Of a stretch of DNA of 64,000 bases, positions 17,416-25,818 are shown piece by piece (positions within the stretch are counted from its first letter, which is position 1; each line of letters begins with the position of its first letter). Under the pieces are notes generated by a model, which worked only from the letters and a program-made list of their open reading frames with translations, had not been told where the DNA came from and did not search any database. Position numbers and translations under genes: made by a program. Source of the stretch: an uncultured Bacillota bacterium (lineage in GTDB: Bacteria; Bacillota; Clostridia; Oscillospirales; Oscillospiraceae); the NCBI GenBank assembly GCA_947573385.1, contig CANPFP010000002.1, positions 1 through 64,000 of the forward strand. The letters are read 5' to 3'.

Positions 17416-18186
17416 TCAGACCTCCAGCTCATACATCAGGGTTTCAATGAAGAAGGGAATCTGCTTCTCCCAGCTGGCCTCGCAGTGGTCGCCGCCGGGG
17501 ACGATGCGGCAGGTGAGCCGGACCCCCCGGGTAAACAGCTGGCCCGCGATCCGGGCAAACTGCCCCTGCATCAGCTCGTGATTGCCCAGCTCCCGGGAGC
17601 CGTAGTCCATATAAAGCACCGTGTCTGACCGCACCTCCGCTCCCCGCACCAGCCGGGCCAGCCGGTCCGGGGCCACCCACAGGGAGGGGGACAGGGCCGC
17701 CGCCCGGGAGAAGACCTGGTTATACTCCAGCAGGGCGAACAGGCTCATCAGCCCGCCCATGGAGCTGCCGGCAATAAAGGTGTGCTGCCGGTCGGACAGG
17801 GTGCGGTACTTCCGGTCGATGGAGGGCTTGAAGGTGTGGACAAACCAGTCCATCGTGACTCTGCCCCGGCCTGTTACATGGCCGAAATCCGGTTCGTAAA
17901 AGGTATAGGGGGAGTACTCCGACAACCGCCCGTTGTCCGGGTGGTGGTTGCACTCCACCGCCGCCACAATGAGGGGCACCTGAAAGGCGTCCAGATACTC
18001 CCCCAGCCCCCAGCTCTTGCCGTAGGTGGCGTCGGAGTCGAAAAAAACATTGTGGCCGTCGAACATGTACAGCACCGGATAGTGCCGCTCCGGCGAGCTG
18101 TCGTAGTCCACCGGCAGATAGAGATAGACCCCCCGGGGCTCGTTCCCAGTGAGTTCAGGGATGGTTACGTTCCATTTTTGAATCAT
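17416..18186 (-). CDS. Alpha/beta-hydrolase esterase (Fes/esterase D-like)
   Basis: 256 residues. Features: VYLYLPVDYDSS near the N-terminus, YMFDGHNVFFD (about 45), the nucleophile elbow AGSSMGGLMSL (Ser about 133), and the catalytic His in PGGDHCEASWEKQIPFF (about 235). It is close in architecture to enterochelin-esterase-like hydrolases, with no signal peptide. The ATG at 18186 follows GGAGGG. First gene of the minus-strand set; a second, diverged esterase follows 86 bp downstream. Confidence 0.82.
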   Translation of the reverse strand: MIQKWNVTIPELTGNEPRGVYLYLPVDYDSSPERHYPVLYMFDGHNVFFDSDATYGKSWGLGEYLDAFQVPLIVAAVECNHHPDNGRLSEYSPYTFYEPDFGHVTGRGRVTMDWFVHTFKPSIDRKYRTLSDRQHTFIAGSSMGGLMSLFALLEYNQVFSRAAALSPSLWVAPDRLARLVRGAEVRSDTVLYMDYGSRELGNHELMQGQFARIAGQLFTRGVRLTCRIVPGGDHCEASWEKQIPFFIETLMYELEV

Positions 18187-18214
18187 ACTGCTTCCCTCCA
18201 GTGTGTTCTTTGAC

Positions 18215-18243
18215 AGTTTACCACAGTGAAGTCTAAATTTCAA
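18215..18243 (-). promoter_or_regulatory. Promoter of the esterase/ATP-grasp set
   Basis: On the minus strand: TTGAAA (18238-18243), 17-bp spacer, TAAACT (18215-18220). Confidence 0.65.
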
Positions 18244-18364
18244 TTCTCCTGAAGGGATTTTTCCATATTTCCCGATTCCAGCCGGAGAGCGGACGGGAAT
18301 TTGTCAGATATAACAAGGATATTGTGCTGGGCCGGAGTTGACAGCTATGCGGAATATCATTTAT

Positions 18365-18396
18365 CCAGAGGACGTCTGCCCTCTGGTTTTTCTTTT
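18365..18396 (+). terminator. Orphan terminator upstream of spoIIIAA
   Basis: Stem CCAGAGG / CCTCTGG with an 8-nt loop and a TTTTTCTTTT tract. No plus-strand gene lies within 3 kb upstream, so it either insulates the spoIIIA operon or ends a short unannotated transcript. Confidence 0.6.
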
Positions 18397-18426
18397 GTCA
18401 TAACCACCGGCTTGTCCTCATAGGAT
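18397..18426 (+). promoter_or_regulatory. Possible sigma-E promoter of the spoIIIA operon
   Basis: GTCATAA (18397-18403), 15-bp spacer, CATAGGAT (18419-18426). This resembles the mother-cell sigma-E consensus (-35 with ATA, -10 CATAnnnT). In Bacillus subtilis spoIIIA is sigma-E controlled. The ATG at 18449 follows closely. Confidence 0.5.
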
Positions 18427-18448
18427 GGGACAAAGGCGGGTGAGCGAC

Positions 18449-19360
18449 ATGACAGAGAGGACGGAGACGGACAGCTTTGTACAAGCCGTACGGGCCCTGC
18501 CCCTGAGACTGAGACAGGAGGCTCTGTCCCTCACGGAGGGGGACCGGGGCCGGGCTGAGGAGCTGCGCCTGCGGGCGGGCTGGCCCATGACGGCAGTGCT
18601 CGGCGGGACGGAGCGCCCCCTGGGTGGGGCTCCGGTGGAGGGGCGGGAGCTGGAGCAGCTGGTGGAGATTGCCAGCCGGGCCTCACTCCATGCGGTGCTG
18701 GACCAGGTGCGCCGGGGGTACCTAACCTTTGAGGGGGGACACCGTATCGGCCTGTGTGGTACAGTGAGCCTGCGGGACGGGGAAATCCATGGCCTGCGGG
18801 ACATCTCCTCCGCCAATCTGCGCGTTGCACGGCAGGTGAAGGGGGCGGCTGCCCCGGTGCTGGACAGGCTGTGTCCCGAGGGCCGGCTGTCCGATACATT
18901 AATTCTGGCTCCGCCGGGGTTGGGCAAGACCACACTCCTTCGGGACCTGATCCGGTCGGTGTCTGAGGGGGAGGGGTGCGCCCCCCTGCGGATATCCCTG
19001 GCCGACGAGCGGGGAGAGGTGGCCGCCATGTACAACGGCGTGCCACAGATGGAGGTGGGCCGGCGCACCGACGTGGCGGAGGGCTGTCCCAAGGCCCAGG
19101 GGCTGATGCTCCTCCTGCGGGCTATGAATCCCCAGGTGCTGGCGGTGGATGAGATCACCGCGCCGGAGGATGTGCAGGCCCTTATCATGGCGGCCGGGTG
19201 CGGCGTCACCCTGCTGGCCACTGCCCACGGGGAGGACCGGGCGGCTCTGGAGCGCCGGCCCCTGTACCGTCTCCTGCTGGAGGAAGGGCTGTTTCGATTT
19301 TTGATCCGCATCCGCCGGGAGGGGGAGCGGCGAGTTTATACTGTAGAGGAGCTGAGGTAG
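18449..19360 (+). CDS. spoIIIAA: Stage III sporulation protein AA (secretion ATPase)
   Basis: 303-residue cytoplasmic ATPase related to type II/IV secretion motors. It powers the SpoIIIA-SpoIIQ channel between mother cell and forespore. Walker A is APPGLGKTTLL (about residue 155), Walker B is LAVDEITAPEDV (about 235), and an Arg/Glu-rich segment SLADERGEVAAMY lies between. The ATG at 18449 is chosen because AGGCGGGTG lies upstream; an ATG eight codons earlier overlaps the putative -10 box. First gene of the complete spoIIIAA-AH operon. Confidence 0.95.
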   Translation: MTERTETDSFVQAVRALPLRLRQEALSLTEGDRGRAEELRLRAGWPMTAVLGGTERPLGGAPVEGRELEQLVEIASRASLHAVLDQVRRGYLTFEGGHRIGLCGTVSLRDGEIHGLRDISSANLRVARQVKGAAAPVLDRLCPEGRLSDTLILAPPGLGKTTLLRDLIRSVSEGEGCAPLRISLADERGEVAAMYNGVPQMEVGRRTDVAEGCPKAQGLMLLLRAMNPQVLAVDEITAPEDVQALIMAAGCGVTLLATAHGEDRAALERRPLYRLLLEEGLFRFLIRIRREGERRVYTVEELR

Positions 19361-19870
19361 ATGATACGTCTGATGGGCGCCGTTCTGGTGGCGGCGGGGG
19401 GAGCGATACTGGGCTTTCAGGCGGCTGCGGTCCTGCGGAGAAGGGGCCGGGCGGTCCGGCGGATGGAGGAAGGGCTGGCCCTGTTGGAGCGGGAGCTGGA
19501 GTTGAACGCCCCGCCCCTGTCCCGGCTGCTGGAGCGGGGGGCCTCCCACAGTCAGGAACCGGCCAGGGCGCTGTTTCAGGGCTGCACACAGGGGCTGGAC
19601 AACCTGGACCGGGAGGATTTCTCCAGTCTATGGAGGAGACTGGTCCAGGAGCGGGCCGAGCTGACGCCTGAGGGACAGGCTATTCTGCTCCCTCTGGGGA
19701 ACACCTTGGGCCGGTATGAGGGAGAACGCCAGCGGGAGACCCTGTCCGCTGCCCGCCGCCGTCTGGGAGAGCTGGCCGCCCGCCTGGAGGCAGACAGCCG
19801 GAGACAGGGAAGGGTGTATCAGGTTCTGGGGCTGTCCGGCGGGGCGTTTCTGGTGATTTTATTGCTGTAA
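19361..19870 (+). CDS. spoIIIAB: Stage III sporulation protein AB
   Basis: 169 residues, GspF-like in type. An N-terminal membrane helix (LMGAVLVAAGGAILGFQAA), a helical cytoplasmic body rich in Leu/Glu/Arg, and a C-terminal hydrophobic segment (LGLSGGAFLVILLL). The ATG directly abuts the spoIIIAA stop. Likely anchors the SpoIIIAA ATPase at the membrane. Confidence 0.92.
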   Translation: MIRLMGAVLVAAGGAILGFQAAAVLRRRGRAVRRMEEGLALLERELELNAPPLSRLLERGASHSQEPARALFQGCTQGLDNLDREDFSSLWRRLVQERAELTPEGQAILLPLGNTLGRYEGERQRETLSAARRRLGELAARLEADSRRQGRVYQVLGLSGGAFLVILLL

Positions 19871-19878
19871 CAAATGCT

Positions 19879-19944
19879 GTAGGGGCCGCCCCCTTGGGCG
19901 GCCTGCCGGTTTGGAAACGGGCCGCCGAGGGCGGAGCCCCCTAC
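19879..19944. repeat. Palindromic element between spoIIIAB and spoIIIAC
   Basis: GTAGGGG...GGGCGGCC (19879-19903) is an imperfect reverse complement of 19919-19944 (GGGCCGCC...CCCCCTAC). The 66-bp hairpin-forming insert interrupts an otherwise tightly packed operon and has no ORF. Confidence 0.65.
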
Positions 19945-19975
19945 TTCATAACCACGAAAGAAAGCGGGTAACCAT

Positions 19976-20170
19976 ATGGAAGTTGATCTGATCTTCAAGA
20001 TTGCGGCCATCGGCATTCTGGTGGCGGTGCTGAACCAGGTGCTCAGCCGGGCCGGCCGGGACGAACAGGCTATGATGACCACCCTGGCAGGGCTGGTGGT
20101 GGTGCTGATGATGGTGGTCCAGGAGATCGCCAGTCTCTTCAACCTGGTGAAGGACCTGTTTGGGCTGTGA
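19976..20170 (+). CDS. spoIIIAC: Stage III sporulation protein AC
   Basis: 64-residue double-helix membrane protein (IFKIAAIGILVAVLNQVL and MMTTLAGLVVVLMMVVQEI), the normal size for SpoIIIAC. AAAGCGGG precedes the ATG. Component of the mother-cell side of the feeding channel. Its stop overlaps the spoIIIAD start (ATGA-type overlap). Confidence 0.93.
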   Translation: MEVDLIFKIAAIGILVAVLNQVLSRAGRDEQAMMTTLAGLVVVLMMVVQEIASLFNLVKDLFGL

Positions 20171-20559
20171 TGGAAGCCATGGCGAAGCTGACTGCCGTAG
20201 GGGTGACGGCGGTGGTGCTCAGCGCGGTACTGAGGAAGAACACCCCGGAGCTGGCTCTGCTGCTGGTTTTGGCCGCAGGGGTATGGATGCTGGTCCTGGT
20301 GGCCGACGGCCTGGGGGCGGTGGTGGCCCTGATGGAGGAGCTGGCGGACCAGGCCGGCCTGTCCGAGACACTGCTGGAGCCGGTGGTGAAGACGGTGGCG
20401 CTGTCTATCCTAACCAGGCTGACAGCGGAAATTTGCCGCTCGGCGGGAGAGGGAGGGGTGGCGGCCTTTGTGGAGACGGCCGGAACGGTGCTGGCCCTCC
20501 TGGCCGCCCTGCCCCTGGTCCGGGCGGTGGCCCAGCTGATGGGGGAGCTGCTGATATGA
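20170..20559 (+). CDS. spoIIIAD: Stage III sporulation protein AD
   Basis: 129-residue integral membrane protein with four hydrophobic segments and the family element LRKNTPELALLLVLAAG near the N-terminus. The ATG at 20170 overlaps the spoIIIAC stop. Acts with SpoIIIAC and SpoIIIAE in the membrane platform. A GTG one codon earlier is less likely. Confidence 0.92.
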   Translation: MEAMAKLTAVGVTAVVLSAVLRKNTPELALLLVLAAGVWMLVLVADGLGAVVALMEELADQAGLSETLLEPVVKTVALSILTRLTAEICRSAGEGGVAAFVETAGTVLALLAALPLVRAVAQLMGELLI

Positions 20560-21617
20560 GACATATGCTGATATTCTGGGCGCTGGCCGCGCTGTGTGTG
20601 GTCCCCGCCCTGGGGGCGGAGCTGACTGTCCCCGGTCTGGAGCAGGTCTGGGAGACGGCGGAGAGCTGCGGTGTGGACCGGGATGCCACCCTGGACCAGG
20701 GGCTGTCTAACCTGTTCCGTGACGCGCTGGAGCAGCTGAACACCCTCCTTCGGGTCAGCCTGTCCGCTGCGGCCAAGCTGGTGGCAGTGGTACTGCTGTG
20801 CGCCCTGGCCGGAAGCGCCAGGGCGGGGGAGGAGAGCGGCCTTATGGCGGTAACCGTAGCCGGGGCGCTGGCCATCACCGCCCTGACCATGACGGATATG
20901 TCCGCTATGATCGGTCTGGGTCGGGATACAATGGAGCGAATGGAGGAATTTTCTTCCCTTTTTCTGCCTGTGGTGGCAGTGCTGACAGCGGCTACCGGAG
21001 GGGTGACCGCCGCAGCCGCCCGGCAGGGGGCCACGGTGCTGTTTTCCCAGCTGTTGATTACCGCTATGGACAGGCTGCTGGTCCCTCTGGTCTATGCCTT
21101 TGTGGCGGTGAGCTGCGCTCACGCCGCAGTGGGCAATCCAGGGCTGAAAAAGGTGGCGGACCTGCTGAAGGGAACGGTCACCTTTGTCCTGACCGCCCTG
21201 ATGCTGGCCTTTGTGGGGTACCTCACCGCCAGCGGGGCCATTGCGGGCAGTGTGGACGCCTCCGCTGTCAAAGCGGCCAAGCTGGCCATCTCCCGAGCCA
21301 TACCGGTGGTGGGGGGCATTCTGGCTGACGCTTCTGAGTCGGTGCTGGCCGGGGCGGGAGTTCTGCGGGGGGCTGTGGGGATGACGGGGGTGCTGGTGGT
21401 GCTGGCCGTGTGTATGACCCCATTTCTGCGGCTGGCCGTTCAGTATCTGGTGTATAAGGGGGCGGCTGCCCTGTGCGCCATGGTGGCCCAGCCCAGGCTG
21501 TCCGGCCTGATTGACGCGATTGGCTCCGCCTTTGGGCTGGTACTGGGGATGACCGGGGCCGGGGCGCTGGTGCTGCTGGTGAGCCTGGTTTCCGCAGTAA
21601 AGGCGGTGGTCCCGTGA
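20556..21617 (+). CDS. spoIIIAE: Stage III sporulation protein AE
   Basis: 353-residue polytopic protein with a signal-like N-terminus (MLIFWALAALCVVPALGAE) and about seven further membrane spans, the expected layout. The start overlaps the spoIIIAD stop (ATGA), which fixes it at 20556. Probable core membrane channel subunit of the SpoIIIA complex. Confidence 0.93.
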   Translation: MRHMLIFWALAALCVVPALGAELTVPGLEQVWETAESCGVDRDATLDQGLSNLFRDALEQLNTLLRVSLSAAAKLVAVVLLCALAGSARAGEESGLMAVTVAGALAITALTMTDMSAMIGLGRDTMERMEEFSSLFLPVVAVLTAATGGVTAAAARQGATVLFSQLLITAMDRLLVPLVYAFVAVSCAHAAVGNPGLKKVADLLKGTVTFVLTALMLAFVGYLTASGAIAGSVDASAVKAAKLAISRAIPVVGGILADASESVLAGAGVLRGAVGMTGVLVVLAVCMTPFLRLAVQYLVYKGAAALCAMVAQPRLSGLIDAIGSAFGLVLGMTGAGALVLLVSLVSAVKAVVP

Positions 21618-22108
21618 CGGCGGTGAGAAGCTGGCTGCTGGCTGTGATTGCCGTGTCTCTCCTGTGCGCGGTGGCCGACGCCCTTATGCCGCAGGGGGCG
21701 ATAAAACGGGTGGGAAAGCTGGTGTGCGGCCTGGTACTTATAGGGGCGGTGCTGTCCCCTGCGGTAAGCCTGGACGCGGAAGAGGGCCAGCGTTGGCTGG
21801 ACAGCTGCCTGTCCGGCGCGGAATGGCGGGAGGAGGAGTTGAAAAACGAAGTTAACAGCCAGATGAAAACCATCATAGAACAGGAGTATGCCGCATATAT
21901 TGTGGACAAGGCGGCAGGGCTTGGGCTGACATGTACGGTTCAAGTGGAGTGCGCACTGTCAGAGGACGGACTGTATCTCCCTGTACGGACGGAGGTCGCC
22001 GGCCCTCAGACGGCCGATGTTCAGGCTCAGCTGATCCGGATTATTTCAGAGGACCTGGGCGTTCCGGACTCGGCTCAGATTTACATAGATAAGGAGGAAC
22101 TGCCGTGA
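21614..22108 (+). CDS. spoIIIAF: Stage III sporulation protein AF
   Basis: 164 residues: two N-terminal membrane helices (SWLLAVIAVSLLCAVADAL and LVCGLVLIGAVLSPAV) and a C-terminal extracytoplasmic ring-forming domain ending YIDKEELP. The GTG start overlaps the spoIIIAE stop (GTGA). Confidence 0.92.
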   Translation: MTAVRSWLLAVIAVSLLCAVADALMPQGAIKRVGKLVCGLVLIGAVLSPAVSLDAEEGQRWLDSCLSGAEWREEELKNEVNSQMKTIIEQEYAAYIVDKAAGLGLTCTVQVECALSEDGLYLPVRTEVAGPQTADVQAQLIRIISEDLGVPDSAQIYIDKEELP

Positions 22109-22611
22109 AATGGAAGTGGCCCGAGACGGCTCAGAGGTGGAAGGGGGCGCTGGGGAAGTATTCGTATGTACTGCTGGTGATTGTGGCGGGGGTTGTGCTT
22201 TTGCTGCTGCCCCCCGGGGGACGGGACAGTCCGAAGGTTCCGGACCGGGAGGAGGAGACTGCATTCGATCTGGATGCCTTTGAGGAAAAGCTGGGGCGCA
22301 CCCTGTCTCAGGTCGAAGGGGCGGGGGAGGTGCAGGTGGTCCTTACCCTGGACGGAGGAAGCCGCCAGGTGGTGGCCCGCAATCAGGAGCGGGACGGTGA
22401 GGGGGGCGGCTCCAACACGGTGGTTACGGTGGGAAAGGGCTCCGGGCAGCAGGCCGTGGTCCCCCTTCAGACGGTGGCCCCGGAGTTTCGGGGGGCGCTG
22501 GTGGTCTGCCCCGGCGGCGGAAACGCCGCGATCCGCCTAAAACTTATCGAAGCAGTGTCTGCTCTCACCGGACTGGGCGCGGACCGGATCTCGGTGTGCC
22601 AGGGGGGATAG
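22105..22611 (+). CDS. spoIIIAG: Stage III sporulation protein AG
   Basis: 168 residues: one N-terminal membrane helix (YVLLVIVAGVVLLLLPP) then a ring-building domain containing LSQVEGAGEVQVVLTLDGG and RGALVVCPGGGN. In B. subtilis this protein assembles a large ring in the intermembrane space. The ATG overlaps the spoIIIAF stop (ATGA). Confidence 0.93.
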   Translation: MKWKWPETAQRWKGALGKYSYVLLVIVAGVVLLLLPPGGRDSPKVPDREEETAFDLDAFEEKLGRTLSQVEGAGEVQVVLTLDGGSRQVVARNQERDGEGGGSNTVVTVGKGSGQQAVVPLQTVAPEFRGALVVCPGGGNAAIRLKLIEAVSALTGLGADRISVCQGG

Positions 22612-22671
22612 AAAGGACTTCGCCCTTAAAGGGAAGCCTTTGGAGGAATCAAAAAACAAGGAGGAAGTATT

Positions 22672-23304
22672 ATGAGAACGAAAAAAAGCGACTGGTCGCA
22701 GCTGTGGAGGCGGAATGCGGTGGTAGCGGCCATTGCCCTGTTTGTGTGCGCGGCGGTATACCTCAACTGGAACTACGGCAAAGAGACTGACGCGGGCAAG
22801 ACCCTGGGACAGTCCACTATGGTGGGCAACCAGACCAAGGACCCGCTGGTGAAGGGTGACAGCTCCGCCACGACGGGCATCTCCGCCGGCGACAGCTCCG
22901 GGGAGACGCAGACCGGCGGTGAGGTCCAGCAGGATGCCGGGGCCGGCAGCAGCGCCTACTTTGCCACCGCCCGGCTCAACCGGCAGCAGGCCCGGGACAG
23001 CGCTTTGTCTCTGCTTCAGGACGCCGCCGCCCGGGAGGACGCCGACGAGACGGTAAAGAACCAGCTCAACGACAATATTCAGACCATGGCCGATTACACC
23101 GTTACCGAAGCACAGATTGAGAACCTGGTGGTGGCCAAGGGATATACCGACTGTGTGGCCTTTATCGGGGAGGACGCCCTGTCTCTGGCCGTCTCCGCCC
23201 CGGAGGGCGGGCTTACCGAGACCGACACCGCGAAAATCCTGGACGTGGTGAAGCAGACCGCCGGATATACTGCCGACCAAGTGACAATTATTGAGGTGGA
23301 GTAG
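22672..23304 (+). CDS. spoIIIAH: Stage III sporulation protein AH
   Basis: 210 residues: an N-terminal membrane helix (AVVAAIALFVCAAVYLNW), a low-complexity Ser/Gly/Thr linker (about 60-100), and a YscJ/FliF-like ring domain (QARDSALSLLQDAA to the end). It pairs with forespore SpoIIQ, or its clostridial equivalent, across the intermembrane space. AAGGAGG precedes the ATG. The 60-bp gap after spoIIIAG is the largest in the downstream half of the operon. Confidence 0.93.
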   Translation: MRTKKSDWSQLWRRNAVVAAIALFVCAAVYLNWNYGKETDAGKTLGQSTMVGNQTKDPLVKGDSSATTGISAGDSSGETQTGGEVQQDAGAGSSAYFATARLNRQQARDSALSLLQDAAAREDADETVKNQLNDNIQTMADYTVTEAQIENLVVAKGYTDCVAFIGEDALSLAVSAPEGGLTETDTAKILDVVKQTAGYTADQVTIIEVE

Positions 23305-23305
23305 G

Positions 23306-23348
23306 GAAGCCCTGCGGGAAAAACAGGTTTCCGGGAGTTTTTTTTCTG
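23306..23348 (+). terminator. Probable terminator after spoIIIAH
   Basis: GGAAGCCCTG pairs imperfectly with CAGGTTTCC, followed after GGGA by a run of eight T. Confidence 0.5.
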
Positions 23349-23353
23349 TAAGG

Positions 23354-23382
23354 TTGTCAAACGGGCAAAAGTGTGGTAGAAT
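23354..23382 (+). promoter_or_regulatory. Promoter of the Asp23-family gene
   Basis: TTGTCA (23354-23359), 17-bp spacer, TAGAAT (23377-23382), 42 bp before the ATG. Confidence 0.75.
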
Positions 23383-23424
23383 AGCGATACCGTTTTGAAA
23401 ACTGGAAACAGGAGTGGTAACATA

Positions 23425-23775
23425 ATGGGCGAAAGCAAGGATTACGTCTCCCGCTCTGATGAGCTGGGCAACATCCACATTTCGGAAGAGGTGCTGGCGG
23501 CCATCTCCGCCGCCGCCGCGCTGGAGGTGGAGGGCGTCAGCAGTCTCACCAACCCGAGTAAGAAAAACGCTGCCAAGGGGGTGCACGTGAAGCTGGAGGA
23601 GGAGAAGGTGGTTGTCGCCATGTCCATCCTTATGGCCTACGGACACACCATCCCCGAGATGGGCAAGGCCGTTCAGGAAGCGGTGAAAAACGCCATCGAG
23701 TCCATGAGCGGGCTGGAGGTCGCCGCTGTCAACGTCAGCGTGAGCGGTATCGTTTTTCCGCAAAAGGAGCAATAA
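23425..23775 (+). CDS. Asp23/Gls24 family envelope stress response protein
   Basis: 116 residues. The Asp23 domain spans most of the protein: GNIHISEEVLAAISAAAALE, GVSSLTN, and VQEAVKNAIESMSGLEVAAVNV near the end. Members are small cytoplasmic proteins tied to envelope or alkaline stress and often to DAK or NusB neighbours; no such partner lies adjacent here. The ATG at 23425 (GGAG upstream) is used instead of an earlier in-frame codon. Confidence 0.9.
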   Translation: MGESKDYVSRSDELGNIHISEEVLAAISAAAALEVEGVSSLTNPSKKNAAKGVHVKLEEEKVVVAMSILMAYGHTIPEMGKAVQEAVKNAIESMSGLEVAAVNVSVSGIVFPQKEQ

Positions 23776-23807
23776 AAATCGCCCCGCCGGTCGGCGGGGC
23801 GATTTTT
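23774..23807. terminator. Bidirectional terminator between the Asp23 gene and cheB
   Basis: A 16-bp palindrome AAAAATCGCCCCGCCG / CGGCGGGGCGATTTTT, giving A-rich 5' and T-rich 3' arms on both strands. Confidence 0.9.
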
Positions 23808-23808
23808 A

Positions 23809-24909
23809 TTACCATTTTTGCAGCTGCCGCAGGAGGATTCCCGCAATATCCTCGCAGGAGCCCTGAATCTGAACGGCCCCGATGTTGTAGGCCGCCATGG
23901 GCATGCCGTACACCACGCAGGATTCCTTGTCCTGACCGATGGTGTAGGCTCCGGCCTGACGCATCTTCAGAAGGCCGTCGGCGCCGTCCCGGCCCATACC
24001 GGTCATGATGATGCCGGCCATTTTGCACTTGACCTGTTCGGCCATGGAGAAGAACAGCGCATCTACAGAGGGGCGATGTCCGCTGACCTTCTCACCGGGC
24101 TGGCAGGAGACGGTGTATCGGGTGCCGGAACGGACAATGCGCATCTGAAAGTCTGCCGGAGCCAGCAGGGCCAGGCCGCGGCGCAGCTCGTCGCCGTTTT
24201 TGGCCTCACGCACCTCCATATGGCATAGGCGGTCGAGACGGTCGGCGTACATCTGGGTGAAGCCGACGGGCATATGCTGGACGATGAGCATGGGCGGAAT
24301 GTCGGCAGGCAGCCGCTTCATGACCTCCAGGGTGGCCTCGGTGCCGCCGGTAGAGGCGCCAAGGGCGATAATCACACTGTCCAGCGAGGGCCGGCTGCCC
24401 AGCAGCGGGGGAGCTGGAGTGGCAGGCTTGGCGCCGGTGGCGGGCAGGCGGACTCCGCCGGCAGAGGAGAGCGCCGGTTTGGCGGGTGTAATCAGGGGGG
24501 TGGACTGGACACGGACCTTGGCGCTGGCGGCGGTAATCACTTTGCTGGTAAGGGTCCGGACAAAGGTCTCATTCTGCCCTGGCTCAGGCTTGCGGATAAA
24601 GTCTACCGCACCGGCAGACAGGGCGTCGAATACCCGCAGGTTCAGAGAGGAGACCAGGATAACGGGCAGAGGAACAACGGGAAGCAGCTGCTTCAAAAAT
24701 TCAATGCCGCTCATACCAGGCATCTCAACGTCCAGCGTCATAACGTTGGGCTTGAGCTGTTCGACCTTGGCCCTGGCGTCCTGGGCGTTGAAGGCGGTGC
24801 CCACAATCTCAATCTGAGGGGAGGTCTTCAGTCCGTTTGAAATCATGGTACGGGCCAAAATGGAATCGTCCACCACTAAGACACGGATTTTTTTGCTGGC
24901 TGACAACAT
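23809..24909 (-). CDS. cheB: CheB, chemotaxis protein-glutamate methylesterase/response regulator
   Basis: 366 residues. The receiver domain (1-125) has the phospho-acceptor Asp60 in NVMTLDVEMPGMSG and the acidic pair VLVVDDS. After a Pro/Ala-rich linker (about 150-175) comes the C-terminal methylesterase with GASTGG (Ser), QHMPVGFT (His) and MTGMGRDGADG (Asp). It removes methyl groups from receptor glutamates and is activated by CheA. AAGGAG precedes the ATG. Last gene of the cheA-W-R-B set. Confidence 0.95.
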   Translation of the reverse strand: MLSASKKIRVLVVDDSILARTMISNGLKTSPQIEIVGTAFNAQDARAKVEQLKPNVMTLDVEMPGMSGIEFLKQLLPVVPLPVILVSSLNLRVFDALSAGAVDFIRKPEPGQNETFVRTLTSKVITAASAKVRVQSTPLITPAKPALSSAGGVRLPATGAKPATPAPPLLGSRPSLDSVIIALGASTGGTEATLEVMKRLPADIPPMLIVQHMPVGFTQMYADRLDRLCHMEVREAKNGDELRRGLALLAPADFQMRIVRSGTRYTVSCQPGEKVSGHRPSVDALFFSMAEQVKCKMAGIIMTGMGRDGADGLLKMRQAGAYTIGQDKESCVVYGMPMAAYNIGAVQIQGSCEDIAGILLRQLQKW

Positions 24910-24974
24910 GGCAAGTTCTCCTTTTTCAGGGGGCTCAAGCTCATCCCGACCCGGTATACGGATCGGGACAACAA

Positions 24975-25781
24975 TTATTTTTTCTGGAAGGTAGATGGAG
25001 CGATTGTTATGTATGGGGTGTCCTTGCTCAGATTTTCTGAGTGGCTGATCATCAGATAGCCGCCGGGAACAGTGGCGTCATAGAACCGGCGCACTAAAGC
25101 GTCCTTGGTGGGCTGATCGAAGTAGATCATCACGTTGCGGCAGAAGATTACATCAAACTTGGTGCGGAACTTGATGGGGTCCATCAGGTTAAAGGTCTGG
25201 AAAATCACGTTGTTGCGCACCTCGGGGGTGACAGCGTACCGGTTGCCCTCGATCTTTTTAAAGTATTTCTTCCGCCAGATGGCAGGCACTGTGTCCGGTA
25301 CCTCATAGATGCCCTGCTTGGCTTTGGACAGGGCCTGCTGAGAGATGTCGGTGGCCAGAATACGGGTGTCCCACTGATTGGCCTGGAGCCCCAGATACTC
25401 CTTGATGCACATGGTAAGATTATAGGGCTCCTCGCCGCTGGAGCAGCCGGCGCTCCAGATGGCGATAGACTTTTTATTTTGGTATTTGCGTACCAGCTCG
25501 GGCATGATGACCTTGGTAAAAAAGTCGAAGTGCTCATTTTCCCGCATAAAAAAGGTGTAGTTTGTGGTCAAACGGTTGAGGACCAACTCCATTTTCTGGG
25601 GATTCCGCTCCTTCAGCAGATTGCTGACAAAGGGGCCGAAGTCGTTGAAGCCCTGTTCCGATACCAAGGAGGACAGCCGGCTGGTAACAAGCTGCCGCTT
25701 TTCCTGAAGAGTGATACCATATTGGGTTTTAATAAAGTTTGTCAGTTTGCGGAAATCTTCATCCGAGATAGTCTGTATCAT
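24975..25781 (-). CDS. cheR: CheR, chemotaxis protein methyltransferase
   Basis: 268 residues: an N-terminal helical domain (FRKLTNFIKTQYGITLQEKR) and an SAM-dependent methyltransferase domain with WSAGCSSGEEPYNLTM (about 110), ILATDISQQAL and DVIFCRNVMIYFD. It methylates receptor glutamates, opposing CheB. GGGAGGG lies upstream of the start. It sits between cheW and cheB, with a small palindrome in the 65-bp gap to cheB. Confidence 0.95.
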   Translation of the reverse strand: MIQTISDEDFRKLTNFIKTQYGITLQEKRQLVTSRLSSLVSEQGFNDFGPFVSNLLKERNPQKMELVLNRLTTNYTFFMRENEHFDFFTKVIMPELVRKYQNKKSIAIWSAGCSSGEEPYNLTMCIKEYLGLQANQWDTRILATDISQQALSKAKQGIYEVPDTVPAIWRKKYFKKIEGNRYAVTPEVRNNVIFQTFNLMDPIKFRTKFDVIFCRNVMIYFDQPTKDALVRRFYDATVPGGYLMISHSENLSKDTPYITIAPSTFQKK

Positions 25782-25818
25782 CTCAGCGCTCCCTCCCTTT
25801 CAGTTTGTGTATTCTGAA

